Shown here: positions 32,601-40,513 of the stretch, in pieces | Position numbering within the stretch: the stretch's first letter is position 1 | Layout of the letters: each line of letters begins with the position of its first letter | Assembly (NCBI GenBank): GCA_023230565.1 | Contig: JALNXD010000028.1 | Location: 1 to 40,571, forward strand | DNA: 40,571 bases | Reading direction: 5' to 3' | Origin: Syntrophales bacterium | GTDB taxonomy: Bacteria > Desulfobacterota > Syntrophia > Syntrophales > UBA2210 | Notes under the pieces: generated by a model | Databases searched by the model: none | What the model saw: the letters and a program-made list of their open reading frames with translations, nothing else | Told to the model about the DNA's origin: nothing | Made by a program: the position numbers and the translations under genes

Positions 32601-32900
32601 ATGTTTATAATTGGCAATTTTATTGCAGCTGTGGCGAGAATTATCGATGTAGGGCTTACGATTTACATGTGGATTATTATCATCAGAGCACTTATTTCAT
32701 GGGTAAATCCAGATCCGTACAATCCAGTCGTCAGGTTTCTTTATCGCGCGACCGAACCGGTCCTGCAGTATGTAAGGCGCTGGATTCCGATAGGTGGTAT
32801 CGGTATAGATATTTCGCCGGTAATCGTGATTCTGGTAATCATTTTTATTCAGAGTTTCCTTGTTAAAAGCTTGTTGCAGCTGGCACTGTATTTTAAATAA
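32601..32900 (+). CDS. YggT family membrane protein
   Basis: 99 residues, two membrane segments (about 5-28 and 68-92) around a conserved loop with LISWVNPDPYNPVVRFLYRATEPVLQYVRRWIP. YggT proteins are linked to membrane-bound steps of cell division or osmotic protection in different bacteria. I start at the second ATG (32601) because AGGA sits 7 bases before it. It leads a cluster (DivIVA-like, DUF167, MurJ) that is conserved in many bacteria. Confidence 0.9.
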   Translation: MFIIGNFIAAVARIIDVGLTIYMWIIIIRALISWVNPDPYNPVVRFLYRATEPVLQYVRRWIPIGGIGIDISPVIVILVIIFIQSFLVKSLLQLALYFK

Positions 32901-32912
32901 ACGAGGTGGGCG

Positions 32913-33338
32913 ATGAAAATTACTCCTCTGGACGTCAGCAGTCAGATGTTCAAAGTAAAATTCAGGGGCTTCGATACGGCGGAGGTGGAAAACTTTCTCA
33001 GATTAGTAGCCGATGAACTGGAAGATCAAACAAGAGAAATAAGGGGATTAAAACAGAAAATCGCCGAGATGGAACTTGTGGTTGCCGAATATAAGGATGA
33101 AGAGGCAGCTCGGCAGAGAGATGCAGAGGAAACGCAGCGACGCTGTGAGGAAATGATTGAAAAAGCGCAACAAGCGGCCGATGAGATGCTCGAAAGAGCG
33201 AAAATAGAGGCCGAGAAGCTGGAAGTGAAAGTGCAGCAATTGAACAAAGAAAAAAGCAGGCTTGAGTCTTATTTCGAATCCTTTTTAAAATTCAATATAG
33301 AGCTATTGAAAACATGGAATAAAGAACCTGCAGAATAG
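32913..33338 (+). CDS. DivIVA domain protein
   Basis: 141 residues. The N-terminal lipid-binding motif is VKFRGFDTAEVENFL (about 15-29); the rest is a long coiled coil (30-125), rich in Glu, Arg and Lys. DivIVA proteins mark negatively curved membrane, such as poles and septa, and position partner proteins. It is shorter than Gram-positive DivIVA but typical of proteobacterial versions next to yggT. GAGGTGGG lies before the ATG. It is 12 bases downstream of yggT. Confidence 0.88.
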   Translation: MKITPLDVSSQMFKVKFRGFDTAEVENFLRLVADELEDQTREIRGLKQKIAEMELVVAEYKDEEAARQRDAEETQRRCEEMIEKAQQAADEMLERAKIEAEKLEVKVQQLNKEKSRLESYFESFLKFNIELLKTWNKEPAE

Positions 33339-33340
33339 AC

Positions 33341-33631
33341 GTGTGCGAAATACGAGAAACGAAAGAAGGAATCATTCTTAATGTCCGTGTTATACCCCGG
33401 TCATCAAAATCAGGATTGGCTGGATTTCATGGAAATGCTTTGAAAATAAAAATTACATCGCCCCCCGTAGAGGGAAAAGCAAATGAGGAATGCATCAGGT
33501 TTTTTGCCGATCTATTCGATATTCCAATAAGAAATATTGCAATTACCGGGGGCGCAACGTCCAGGAACAAGCGAATTTCCATTACAGGAATCAAAAAAAG
33601 CACTGCAGAGTCAATAATTTCTAAACTATGA
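33341..33631 (+). CDS. DUF167 (YggU) family protein
   Basis: 96 residues: ILNVRVIPRSSKSGLAGFHGNALKIKITSPPVEGKANEECIRFFADLF and then ISITGIKKSTAESI, the full YggU fold. The family is nearly universal and its role is unknown. It starts at a GTG only 2 bases after the divIVA stop, without a clear ribosome-binding site, so it is probably translated by coupling. Its stop overlaps the murJ start by 4 bases (ATGA). Confidence 0.9.
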   Translation: MCEIRETKEGIILNVRVIPRSSKSGLAGFHGNALKIKITSPPVEGKANEECIRFFADLFDIPIRNIAITGGATSRNKRISITGIKKSTAESIISKL

Positions 33632-35247
33632 CCCACCCGGATCCCCCTGTTGCCGAAGGCGCGCATAACTGTGAAAGCGAACGTTCGCGTGTCGCTAAAG
33701 CAGCAGGTGTAGTGGGGCTTGCCACGCTGTTGAGCCGTATTTTCGGTTTTCTTCGGGATGTTGTCGTCGCCGCTTTCTTTGGTGCCGGATTCGCCACCGA
33801 TGCATTTTTTGTCGCCTTTAGAATTCCCAATCTCCTTCGCAGTATATTGGCTGAGGGTTCGCTGACAATCGCTTTTGTGCCCGTGTATACGCAATATCTG
33901 AAAGGCCGGTCTCAAGGGAGCGCCGTAAAGCTGGTCAATGTGGCCGTCACGCTGCTCTCAATTGTTCTTTCTTTAGTCACGGTAATTGGAATTATTTTTT
34001 CTCCCTGGATTGTCAAAATTATTGCCTTCGGTTTCGGTGAGGATCCCGCCAAATACGAACTGACTGTCTTTCTTACCAGACTCATGTTTCCTTATATTTT
34101 TTTCATGTCTCTTGTTGCGCTTAGCATGGGAATATTGAATTCATTGCGCCACTTTGCAACACCCGCGCTTTCTCCGGTCTTGCTGAATATCTCTATTATC
34201 GCGTCTGCCTTCTTCTTGCGGGGATTTTTCAAGGAACCCGTCACAGCACTCGCAATCGGTGTTCTGGCAGGGGGATTCCTTCAGTTGGCCATGCAAATTC
34301 CCGCTCTCTGGGGAAGGGGGGTGCGGTTCAAACCGGATTTTCATTTCAACCATCCCGGTGTGAAAAAGATAGGTTTTCTTATGCTTCCGGCACTCTTCGG
34401 GGCCGCAGTCTATCAAATCAATATATTCGTTGGGACTCTTTTAGCGTCTTTTCTGCCTGGGGGGAGTGTTTCGTATCTCTACTATGCCGATCGTATCGTA
34501 CAACTTCCCCTGGGGATATTCGCTCTTGCCGTAGGGACGGCATCGCTGCCCAGTTTTTCCGAACAGGCCGCCCGGGGTGATTATGATGAATTGAAACAGA
34601 CCATTTCTTTTTCTCTCAGGATTATCCTTTTTGTGACAATCCCCTGCATGGTTGCATTCATAATCCTTCGTATTCCAATCATATCGGTTCTTTTTCAGCA
34701 TGGGCGATTTGATGCAGCATCGACACTTTACACTGCAGAGGCTCTCTTTTTTTATACGCTGGGATTATGGGCCTTTTCGGGTACAAGGGTACTCGTTTCC
34801 GCCTTTTATGCGCTGCAAGATACAAAGACACCGGTAAAAATAGCCTTTTTTGCTTTCATCGTAAATGTAATCGCAAGTATCATGCTGATGTATCCTCTCA
34901 AACATGGCGGCCTTGCGCTCGCCGTATCCATCGCTTCATCGGTGAACATGACGATTCTAGTTCTGATTCTCCAAAAAAAAATCGGTTCCTTTCTCGATAA
35001 AAAGTTCTTCAGGTCCGCCGCAAGAGGAGTAATCATATCGATTGTTATGGGTGCGGCAATGATTGCCGCCATGCAGTGTGCGGGGTGGAATCCGGAAAGC
35101 CCCTTTTCGGCGAGACTCTTTACTTTAATTGCAGCGCTCGTTTCCGGAGGTGTCGTATTTTTTATTTTTTCCCTTTCATTCGAAGAAGGCGAAATGAGAA
35201 CGCTTATGCGCATGGTAAAAAGAAAACTGCGCAGAAGGAATCCGTGA
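33628..35247 (+). CDS. murJ: Lipid II flippase MurJ
   Basis: 539 residues with fourteen predicted helices of the MOP superfamily. Conserved points: AGVVGLATLLSRIFGFLRDVVVAAFFGAGFATDAFFVAFRIPNLLR in the first part, LAEGSLTIAFVPVYTQYL, and in the middle SYLYYADRIVQLPLGIFALAVGTASLP. It moves the peptidoglycan precursor lipid II across the inner membrane. An N-terminal tail of about 20 residues precedes the first helix. It overlaps DUF167 by 4 bases, so the whole yggT-murJ cluster is one transcript. Confidence 0.95.
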   Translation: MTHPDPPVAEGAHNCESERSRVAKAAGVVGLATLLSRIFGFLRDVVVAAFFGAGFATDAFFVAFRIPNLLRSILAEGSLTIAFVPVYTQYLKGRSQGSAVKLVNVAVTLLSIVLSLVTVIGIIFSPWIVKIIAFGFGEDPAKYELTVFLTRLMFPYIFFMSLVALSMGILNSLRHFATPALSPVLLNISIIASAFFLRGFFKEPVTALAIGVLAGGFLQLAMQIPALWGRGVRFKPDFHFNHPGVKKIGFLMLPALFGAAVYQINIFVGTLLASFLPGGSVSYLYYADRIVQLPLGIFALAVGTASLPSFSEQAARGDYDELKQTISFSLRIILFVTIPCMVAFIILRIPIISVLFQHGRFDAASTLYTAEALFFYTLGLWAFSGTRVLVSAFYALQDTKTPVKIAFFAFIVNVIASIMLMYPLKHGGLALAVSIASSVNMTILVLILQKKIGSFLDKKFFRSAARGVIISIVMGAAMIAAMQCAGWNPESPFSARLFTLIAALVSGGVVFFIFSLSFEEGEMRTLMRMVKRKLRRRNP

Positions 35248-35378
35248 GCTCATGTTTCTTGCATGACTCTTTTGCTGGTAGAGGCATTGTCATGCAGGGA
35301 AAGTATAAAGATATTGACTTGAAATAATTGAAGTGATAGGGAGGTAACCCGCTGAAATAATAACTCGGGAAACAGGAT

Positions 35379-36659
35379 ATGCTCGATATAAAATATATAC
35401 GTGATAATCTGGATCTGGTTGCAAGAAAGATGACCGAAAGGAGGGCTGATATAGATTTTGCCGGGTTTTCAATTCTTGATCAGAAAAGGCGCGATATTCT
35501 CAAAGAAGTGGAAGGACTTCGAAGTGAGCGAAACAATGTCTCGAAAGAAATCGGCAGGAGAAAGAAGACAAAAGAAGATGCTCAAGAATTAATAGATCAA
35601 ATGGGTTCGGTATCATCAAGGATCAAAAAGCTGGAAGATGAATTGAAGGGAGTTGAGGCTGAACTCAATGATCTCATCATGGTGATCCCCAATATGCCTC
35701 ATGCATCGGTACCTGCCGGCGCCGGTTCGGAAGATAATCCCGTAATCAGGACCTGGGGAGAAAAACCTTCTTTCAATTTCAGCCCCCGGCCGCACTGGGA
35801 AATCGGAGAGGCCCTCAACATTCTCGATTTCAGCAGGGCTGCCAAAATCGCGGGGGCGCGTTTCGCAGTGTATCGAGGCGCCGGAGCGAGGCTTGAGCGG
35901 GCGCTCATCAATTTCATGCTCGATCTTCATACTGAGGTTCATGGATACACGGAAGTTCTGACCCCTTACATGGTCAACCGGCAGGCTATGACAGGCACCG
36001 GACAGCTGCCGAAATTTGAGGAGGATCTTTTCAAGGTGGCCGGAACCGACTACTTCCTGATTCCTACGGCAGAGGTTCCTGTAACCAATCTCCATAATTC
36101 CGAAATACTGGACGAAAGAGACCTGCCGCTTTATTATGTTTCATATTCTGCATGCTTCCGTGCGGAAGCCGGATCTTACGGGAAAGATACGCGCGGCCTG
36201 ATCCGTCAGCATCAATTCAATAAAGTTGAAATGGTCAAATTCTGCAAGCCCGAAAGCTCCTATGATGAACTTGAGAGCTTGACTTTCAATGCCGAAGAGG
36301 TCCTTCAGAGACTGGGGATTGCCTATCGGACTGTAACACTGTGTACGGGAGATCTGGGATTTTCTTCAGCCAAGACGTATGACGTTGAGGCCTGGATGCC
36401 TGGTCAGGGAGATTATCGGGAGATATCGTCCTGCAGTAACTTTGAGGATTTCCAGGCGAGAAGGGCCGGCATTCGCTTCCGCCGCGAAAGCACAGGTAAG
36501 GTAGAACATTTGCATACATTAAATGGATCGGGACTTGCGGTGGGGAGAACTGTAGTTGCGGTGCTGGAAAATTACCAGCAGGAAGATGGATCGGTAAAAA
36601 TACCGGAAGTGTTGATTCCCTATATGAATGGAGTTGACAGGATCGCTTCCATCAAGTAA
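35379..36659 (+). CDS. serS: Seryl-tRNA synthetase
   Basis: 426 residues, normal length. A long antiparallel coiled-coil arm (about 27-100) grips the extra arm of tRNA-Ser. The class II core has motif 2 at ACFRAEAGSYGKDTRGLIRQHQFNKVE and motif 3 at LNGSGLAVGRTVVAVLENYQ. TAEVPVTNLH contacts the adenylate. It charges tRNA-Ser, and selenocysteine tRNA if present. The site before the ATG is weak (CAGGA 2 bases away). Two tRNA-Ser genes follow within 200 bases. Confidence 0.96.
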   Translation: MLDIKYIRDNLDLVARKMTERRADIDFAGFSILDQKRRDILKEVEGLRSERNNVSKEIGRRKKTKEDAQELIDQMGSVSSRIKKLEDELKGVEAELNDLIMVIPNMPHASVPAGAGSEDNPVIRTWGEKPSFNFSPRPHWEIGEALNILDFSRAAKIAGARFAVYRGAGARLERALINFMLDLHTEVHGYTEVLTPYMVNRQAMTGTGQLPKFEEDLFKVAGTDYFLIPTAEVPVTNLHNSEILDERDLPLYYVSYSACFRAEAGSYGKDTRGLIRQHQFNKVEMVKFCKPESSYDELESLTFNAEEVLQRLGIAYRTVTLCTGDLGFSSAKTYDVEAWMPGQGDYREISSCSNFEDFQARRAGIRFRRESTGKVEHLHTLNGSGLAVGRTVVAVLENYQQEDGSVKIPEVLIPYMNGVDRIASIK

Positions 36660-36703
36660 ACTTTGCGCTCTTTTTGAGAAGGCAGTATTTGCAAGACATA
36701 ATC

Positions 36704-36789
36704 GGAGGGATGGCCGAGAGGTCGAAGGCGGCGGTCTTGAAAACCGTTAACCGAAAGGTTCGCGGGTTCGAATCCTGCTCCCTCCGCCA
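36704..36789 (+). tRNA. tRNA-Ser(UGA)
   Basis: Acceptor GGAGGGA pairs with TCCCTCC; discriminator G and encoded CCA (36787-36789). The anticodon loop CTTGAAA contains TGA at 36738-36740. A long variable arm (AACCGAAAGGTT) and GGTTCGAATCC complete a type II serine tRNA. Confidence 0.97.
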
Positions 36790-36810
36790 GAATATGTTCG
36801 GTTAAGCAGC

Positions 36811-36904
<94 letters not shown>

Positions 36905-36922
36905 TTCATATGTAAAGAATGT

Positions 36923-36999
36923 GCGCCCATGGCTCAGCTGGATAGAGCGTCGGACTACGAATCCGAAGGTCGAAGGTTCGAATCCTTCTGGGCGTACCA
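36923..36999 (+). tRNA. tRNA-Arg(ACG), with the left attachment site in its 3' half
   Basis: Acceptor GCGCCCA pairs with TGGGCGT (one G-T pair); encoded CCA at 36997-36999. The anticodon loop CTACGAA gives ACG, normally deaminated to ICG. From the anticodon stem (36954) onward the sequence, together with the following terminator, is repeated at 40252-40325, which marks this tRNA as a site of integration. Confidence 0.97.
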
Positions 37000-37027
37000 A
37001 ATTCAAGGGCTCCCGCAAGGGAGCCTT
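36954..37027 (+). repeat. Left direct repeat (attL): 3' half of tRNA-Arg plus terminator
   Basis: 74 bases from the anticodon loop region to the terminator stem. It matches 40252-40325 at 73 of 74 positions; the single difference is T/A just after CCAAAT. Tyrosine integrases typically recombine in tRNA anticodon or T-loop sequences and leave the intact tRNA at one end. Confidence 0.85.
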
Positions 37028-37031
37028 TTTT
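37005..37031 (+). terminator. Terminator after the tRNA cluster
   Basis: GGCTCCC (37008-37014), loop GCAA, GGGAGCC (37019-37025), then T6. It ends the serS/tRNA transcript. Confidence 0.9.
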
Positions 37032-37035
37032 AGTC

Positions 37036-37064
37036 TTGTCCACATTGGGCTGAATTTGTCCACA
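37036..37064. repeat. Two TTGTCCACA direct repeats, candidate integrase arm sites
   Basis: TTGTCCACA occurs at 37036-37044 and 37056-37064, 20 bases apart, right inside the left direct repeat. TGTCCACA recurs in the same orientation at 40183-40190, inside the right one. The motif is also one base from the E. coli DnaA box TTATCCACA, so replication-protein binding is the alternative. Confidence 0.5.
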
Positions 37065-37154
37065 GTTAATATTAAAAATATAGGATATTAAAAGCCTATA
37101 TCAGAAAAACAAGTCCGTAGGTCACGAGTTTAAACATTTGCTGGTAAAAAAGAT

Positions 37155-37182
37155 AAAAGGCTCCTGAAGGGGGCCTTTTTTT
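37155..37182 (+). terminator. Terminator-like hairpin inside the insertion
   Basis: AAAAGGCTCC and GGGGGCCTTTT pair with one G-T pair around TGAA, followed by a run of T. No gene clearly ends here, so it may be a relic. Confidence 0.55.
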
Positions 37183-37422
37183 CTTTGCACTAAAAAAGAG
37201 GAAGCTTTGCTTCCTGAAATAGAGATCGTCGCTGTTTCCGTTAGCAGGCTCGACTTCAAAAACAAAGCTGCACCACGACAATGAGGACATTGCTGCTGAA
37301 TACAATGTGAAAGGCACCGGTTTGTGAATGCTGGCTGCAAAAACACCGCTGCACGAGATAAATCTTACAGCGCATTCAATCATGGTCTGATGGTAGGCAA
37401 GATTTTTCTTATGGAGGGATCA

Positions 37423-37587
37423 ATGCTGATGTGGCTGAGAGATCCGGATAGCAGACAATACCCGGTATTTCAAGGAACCACTTCATGCTGTCCAAAACTC
37501 TTTGCAAAGCTGCACTTAAGATTTGGCGACATGCTTGATTCTACTAGGACTGAAAGTGAGAAGGCTTTGGGGGGCAGTGACTACTGA
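37423..37587 (+). CDS. Uncertain small frame of 54 residues
   Basis: Starts MLMWLRDPDSRQYPVFQG. GGAGGG lies 4 bases before the ATG at 37423; the frame is also open upstream to 37324. It has CC near residue 22 and no recognisable family. It is the only candidate gene in the left part of the insertion. It could be a gene remnant or chance. Confidence 0.25.
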   Translation: MLMWLRDPDSRQYPVFQGTTSCCPKLFAKLHLRFGDMLDSTRTESEKALGGSDY

Positions 37588-37726
37588 CTTTAACAGAATT
37601 TTTCATACTGCAAGATTTTCCCGATTAAATAATATCCAAATAAAAACATTGCATTTTTAATAATAATCAGTTAGTGTCCCTTCAACAAGTGCAGTACATG
37701 ATTGTAGTTAGCAAAATACGAAAGAT

Positions 37727-37766
37727 AACCGCACAAGTCAGACTAAGGAATGTGCGGTTTTTTTTT
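37727..37766 (+). terminator. Strong hairpin with T-run in the cspA upstream region
   Basis: AACCGCACA (37727-37735) and TGTGCGGTT (37751-37759) pair perfectly over 9 bases around 15 bases, followed by T up to 37766. It lies 83 bases before the cspA start. It may end an upstream RNA (none obvious) or be a thermosensitive element in the cspA leader. Confidence 0.75.
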
Positions 37767-37848
37767 GTACATACAGAAATACTGCAGGTCGAGTTATTCG
37801 ACAATATTATGAAGGTTCCTTGAAGGAGCCATAAAGGAGTAGGAAAAA

Positions 37849-38049
37849 ATGTCAGAAGGAACAGTAAAATGGTTCAACGATGCCAAAGGATTTGGTTTTA
37901 TTGAGCAAGACGGCGGCAATGATGTCTTTGTGCATCACTCAGCGATCCAGGGAGAAGGTTTCAGATCATTATCAGATGGTGACAGGGTGTGTTTCGATGT
38001 TGTTGTGGGAAAGAAAGGTCCAGCTGCTGAGAATGTTCGGAAACTGTAA
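37849..38049 (+). CDS. cspA: CspA-family cold-shock protein
   Basis: 66 residues, one cold-shock domain: EGTVKWFNDAKGFGFIEQDGG with RNP1 (KGFGFI), DVFVHHSAI as RNP2, then GDRVCFDVVVGKKGPAAENV. These proteins bind single-stranded RNA and DNA and melt RNA structure. AAGGAG lies 10 bases before the ATG, after a small GGTTCCTTGAAGGAGCC hairpin and a leader of at least 80 bases. It lies inside the tRNA-Arg insertion next to an RNA helicase gene, a natural functional pair. Confidence 0.95.
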   Translation: MSEGTVKWFNDAKGFGFIEQDGGNDVFVHHSAIQGEGFRSLSDGDRVCFDVVVGKKGPAAENVRKL

Positions 38050-38156
38050 GGTTGGCCTGAATTTAGTCTTCAACTTAAAAGCTTCTCGTTACAAAGGCTT
38101 CTTAAGATCTTCATATTGAGATCGAGTATCTATCATTGGTTTTGGCTGTTAACTCC

Positions 38157-38195
38157 ACCCCAGAGCCGGCAAAACGGCTTCTGGGGTTTTTATTT
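38157..38195 (+). terminator. Terminator after cspA
   Basis: CCCCAGAGCCG (38158-38168) pairs with CGGCTTCTGGGG (38175-38186) around GCAAAA, followed by TTTTTATTTTT. A strong intrinsic terminator. Confidence 0.85.
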
Positions 38196-38249
38196 TTAAA
38201 AGAGCAGTGTTTCTGGACGTGATAGTCATGCAGTAGGAGAGGAGGAAAT

Positions 38250-38414
38250 ATGGCAAGGAAAAGCCCGCAACAGTTCATTAAACGGCAGAAGGAGATGGAA
38301 CGCGCACGAAAAGCCAAAGAGAAAATGGCAAAGCGGCAGGGCAAGAAAAGCAACAAGGAAATGGAATCCGATCCTACTGGGACCGGAGATAAGACGGTTA
38401 CCTCAGATTTTTAA
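38250..38414 (+). CDS. Small basic protein of 54 residues
   Basis: MARKSPQQFIKRQKEMERAR begins a helix with 17 Lys/Arg in the first 36 residues; the tail is polar (ESDPTGTGDKTVTSDF). AGGAGG lies 4 bases before the ATG, with an extended purine-rich site. Similar short, highly charged proteins occur beside cold-shock or RNA-helicase genes in deltaproteobacteria as far as I recall, but no function is known. RNA or ribosome binding is a guess from charge. It lies between cspA's terminator and the helicase gene. Confidence 0.65.
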   Translation: MARKSPQQFIKRQKEMERARKAKEKMAKRQGKKSNKEMESDPTGTGDKTVTSDF

Positions 38415-38512
38415 AAGTTTTCAGTAAATCAAATGCATCAAAAATCGGACGTCCGAAAACGGGCGGACGGGCCGGAATTATACCGGTGAACTATAATAAA
38501 AAAGGAAATTTA

Positions 38513-39787
38513 ATGAGTTTTAAACAGTTTAATCTTCACCCTCAAATCGAGGTTGGCATTCAGTCCTTGGGCTACAAAATGCCGACACCGATTCAACTTC
38601 AATCCATTCCCGCCATACTCAAAGGCAGAGATGTCATGGGGCTTGCTCAGACCGGGACAGGAAAAACTGCGGCCTTTGTTTTACCCATCATGCAACGCCT
38701 GCTGATGAGCGGGCCGCGCAAAAAAACTCGAGCCCTGATTGTTGCGCCAACACGAGAACTTGCAGAGCAGATTCACGAGTCCATCTATGAGCTGGGCCGT
38801 GCAACAAAGCTAAAAAGTATTGCCGTTTATGGTGGCGTGAACAAGAATCCACAGATTCAGAAGCTACGATCGGGGGTCGAAATCATTGTATCCTGTCCAG
38901 GCCGTCTGGTCGATCTTCTGGAGCAGCGTGCCGCTGATTTATCTGGCATCGAAGTTCTCGTTCTGGACGAAGCGGACCGTATGTTTGATATGGGCTTTCT
39001 GCCCGATATTCGTAAAATCACAAAACAGTTGCCAGAAAAGCGCCAGACGCTGCTATTCTCCGCCACGATGCCTTCCGACATCCGAGGCCTTGCAAGGGAA
39101 ATTCTGCACGATCCAGTAACTCTCCGGATTGGCGAAGACGCTCCCGCAGCTACAGTTTCCCATGCCCTTTATCCTGTGGAACAACATCTCAAGACAACCC
39201 TGCTGATTAAGCTTCTTCAGCAGACCAATACAGATTCAGTTCTTGTATTTACACGCACAAAGCATCGCACAACGAAGGTAGCCAGGCAGATGAAAACAGC
39301 AGGCTTTGCCGTGACCTCTCTACAGGGAAATCTTTCGCAGAATCAGCGCCAGACGGCTCTCAGCGGCTTCCGGAACGGCAAGTATCGTATCATGATTGCC
39401 ACCGACATCGCCGCTCGGGGGATCGATGTAAACAGCATATCCCATGTAGTCAATTATGACATGCCCAACACCATCGAGGACTATACACATCGGATCGGTC
39501 GTACAGGGCGGGCGGATAAGACCGGAAATGCCTTCTCCTTTGTAACCCCGCAGGAAAGGGATATGGCGGGAGCCATTGAGCATATTCTGGGAGAACAAAT
39601 TGAACAACGTACCCTGCAAGATTTTGATTACACTTTGCCGGCTCCAACAGGAAACGAAGGTTTCCGCCGCTCCATGAGCAGCTTCACGAGACGCAAACCT
39701 CCAGAACAGTTCCGGAGTGCAACCCCACAGAAAGAACCCGCTTCCAGCCGCATGGTGTCCAGAGCTTCAGGCCGCCGGAGTCGCTAG
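38513..39787 (+). CDS. rhlE: DEAD-box RNA helicase, RhlE type
   Basis: 424 residues. All helicase motifs are present: Q motif (FNLHPQIEVGIQSLGYKMPTPIQLQSIP), I AQTGTGKT, Ia PTRELAEQ, Ib PGRLVDLL, II DEAD (VLDEADRMFDMGFLPD), III SAT, IV VLVFTRTKH, V ATDIAARGID and VI HRIGRTGRA. The C-terminal 50 residues are basic and disordered (RRKPPEQFRS...SGRRSR), which helps RNA binding in this family. It unwinds RNA, usually rRNA, often at low temperature. I start at ATG 38513 (AAGGA 7 bases upstream), not the GTG nine codons earlier. It is the largest gene of the tRNA-Arg insertion. Confidence 0.95.
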   Translation: MSFKQFNLHPQIEVGIQSLGYKMPTPIQLQSIPAILKGRDVMGLAQTGTGKTAAFVLPIMQRLLMSGPRKKTRALIVAPTRELAEQIHESIYELGRATKLKSIAVYGGVNKNPQIQKLRSGVEIIVSCPGRLVDLLEQRAADLSGIEVLVLDEADRMFDMGFLPDIRKITKQLPEKRQTLLFSATMPSDIRGLAREILHDPVTLRIGEDAPAATVSHALYPVEQHLKTTLLIKLLQQTNTDSVLVFTRTKHRTTKVARQMKTAGFAVTSLQGNLSQNQRQTALSGFRNGKYRIMIATDIAARGIDVNSISHVVNYDMPNTIEDYTHRIGRTGRADKTGNAFSFVTPQERDMAGAIEHILGEQIEQRTLQDFDYTLPAPTGNEGFRRSMSSFTRRKPPEQFRSATPQKEPASSRMVSRASGRRSR

Positions 39788-39828
39788 GCATCTCTTAGCG
39801 ATTCTTCTACATCACATTCGTTCATATT

Positions 39829-39867
39829 AATCCCTCCGACTTGCCTAAGTTCGGAGGGATTATTTTT
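39829..39867 (+). terminator. Terminator after the RNA helicase gene
   Basis: AATCCCTCCGA (39829-39839) and TCGGAGGGATT (39851-39861) pair perfectly over 11 bases, followed by ATTTTTG. Confidence 0.9.
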
Positions 39868-40251
39868 GTTCCTACAGCAAAAATCTAACTTACCCTGCGT
39901 GACATCAACGATAACCATTCTTCCCATACCCTTCTAGTTAGATGGGAATGTTGTCAATTTTCTCTCTCCGATGCAAGTATTATGGATCGAAAGCTACCAT
40001 ACAGACTCATCGGGACAAAATCTTGACTACAATAATTAATGGGTAATCTTACGAAACAGTCATGGGCGGTGATAAGTAGTTGGAGTCACTTGATGAGCGA
40101 TTCTAAGTTTAAGCCATTGTAAAAAGCACTCAAAAATGAATTTCCTATCAAGACACTGTCGATTTTTTTACTTACTTTTGAATGTCCACAAAAAAGCCAG
40201 CAATAACTGAGTTTGGTAATTAAGTGTTGAAAATTATATATATAATATAAA
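39868..40251. other. Non-coding right part of the tRNA-Arg insertion
   Basis: 384 bases with no convincing gene. One TGTCCACA (40183-40190) lies here and an AT-rich stretch (40230-40251) abuts the right direct repeat. No integrase or excisionase frame is seen. Confidence 0.5.
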
Positions 40252-40325
40252 ACTACGAATCCGAAGGTCGAAGGTTCGAATCCTTCTGGGCGTACCAAAT
40301 ACAAGGGCTCCCGCAAGGGAGCCTT
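40252..40325 (+). repeat. Right direct repeat (attR): duplicated 3' half of tRNA-Arg plus terminator
   Basis: Same 74 bases as 36954-37027 with one mismatch. It starts in the anticodon loop and includes the T arm, acceptor 3' strand, CCA and the GGCTCCC/GGGAGCC terminator stem, but not the T-run. It lacks the 5' half, so it is not a functional tRNA. Confidence 0.85.
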
Positions 40326-40465
40326 AATTGTCAGACCACATAGCTTCCTGAAGTCAACGAAGCTAATAGGGATCGTGAGCGGAGCGTCCCTCTCGGTTGT
40401 TAGCGTTGTTCGTTTTTAGGAGCTTGTGCCGGTGCCTGAAATAGACTACCTGACGTAAGATGCTT

Positions 40466-40513
40466 TGAATGGACACCAAAAGTGCTGTAAAAAGAGATGA
40501 TGGAGGTGTCTAA
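40466..40513. mobile_element. Probable left end of an IS3-like insertion sequence
   Basis: TGAATGGACACC begins at 40466 and GGTGTC (inverted) recurs at 40505-40510, directly before the transposase start. TG at the outer end followed by a short leader is typical of IS3-family ends, but the other end is outside the window. Confidence 0.4.

Larger units (their letters stand above)
37028..37848. other. AT-rich left part of the tRNA-Arg insertion
   Basis: 821 bases without a certain gene. It holds two candidate arm sites (37036-37064), an AT-rich patch (37065-37100), a terminator-like hairpin (37155-37182), a small GGAAGC/GCTTCC hairpin (37200-37214), an uncertain 54-codon frame (37423-37587), and the hairpin ahead of cspA (37727-37766). 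Confidence 0.5.

Noticed and set aside
37036..37100. Replication origin from two DnaA-like boxes and an AT-rich patch
   Set aside because: Only two boxes, with no replication gene nearby; arm-type integrase sites fit better, since the motif recurs at the other end.
38111..38356. Leftward frame of 81 residues opposite the 54-residue basic protein
   Set aside because: It runs through the cspA terminator and lacks a ribosome-binding site; the plus-strand frame has a strong one.
40086..40316. Leftward frame of 76 residues
   Set aside because: Its N-terminus is again antisense tRNA (RPEGFEPSTFGFVV). It only helped to reveal the duplicated tRNA-Arg end.
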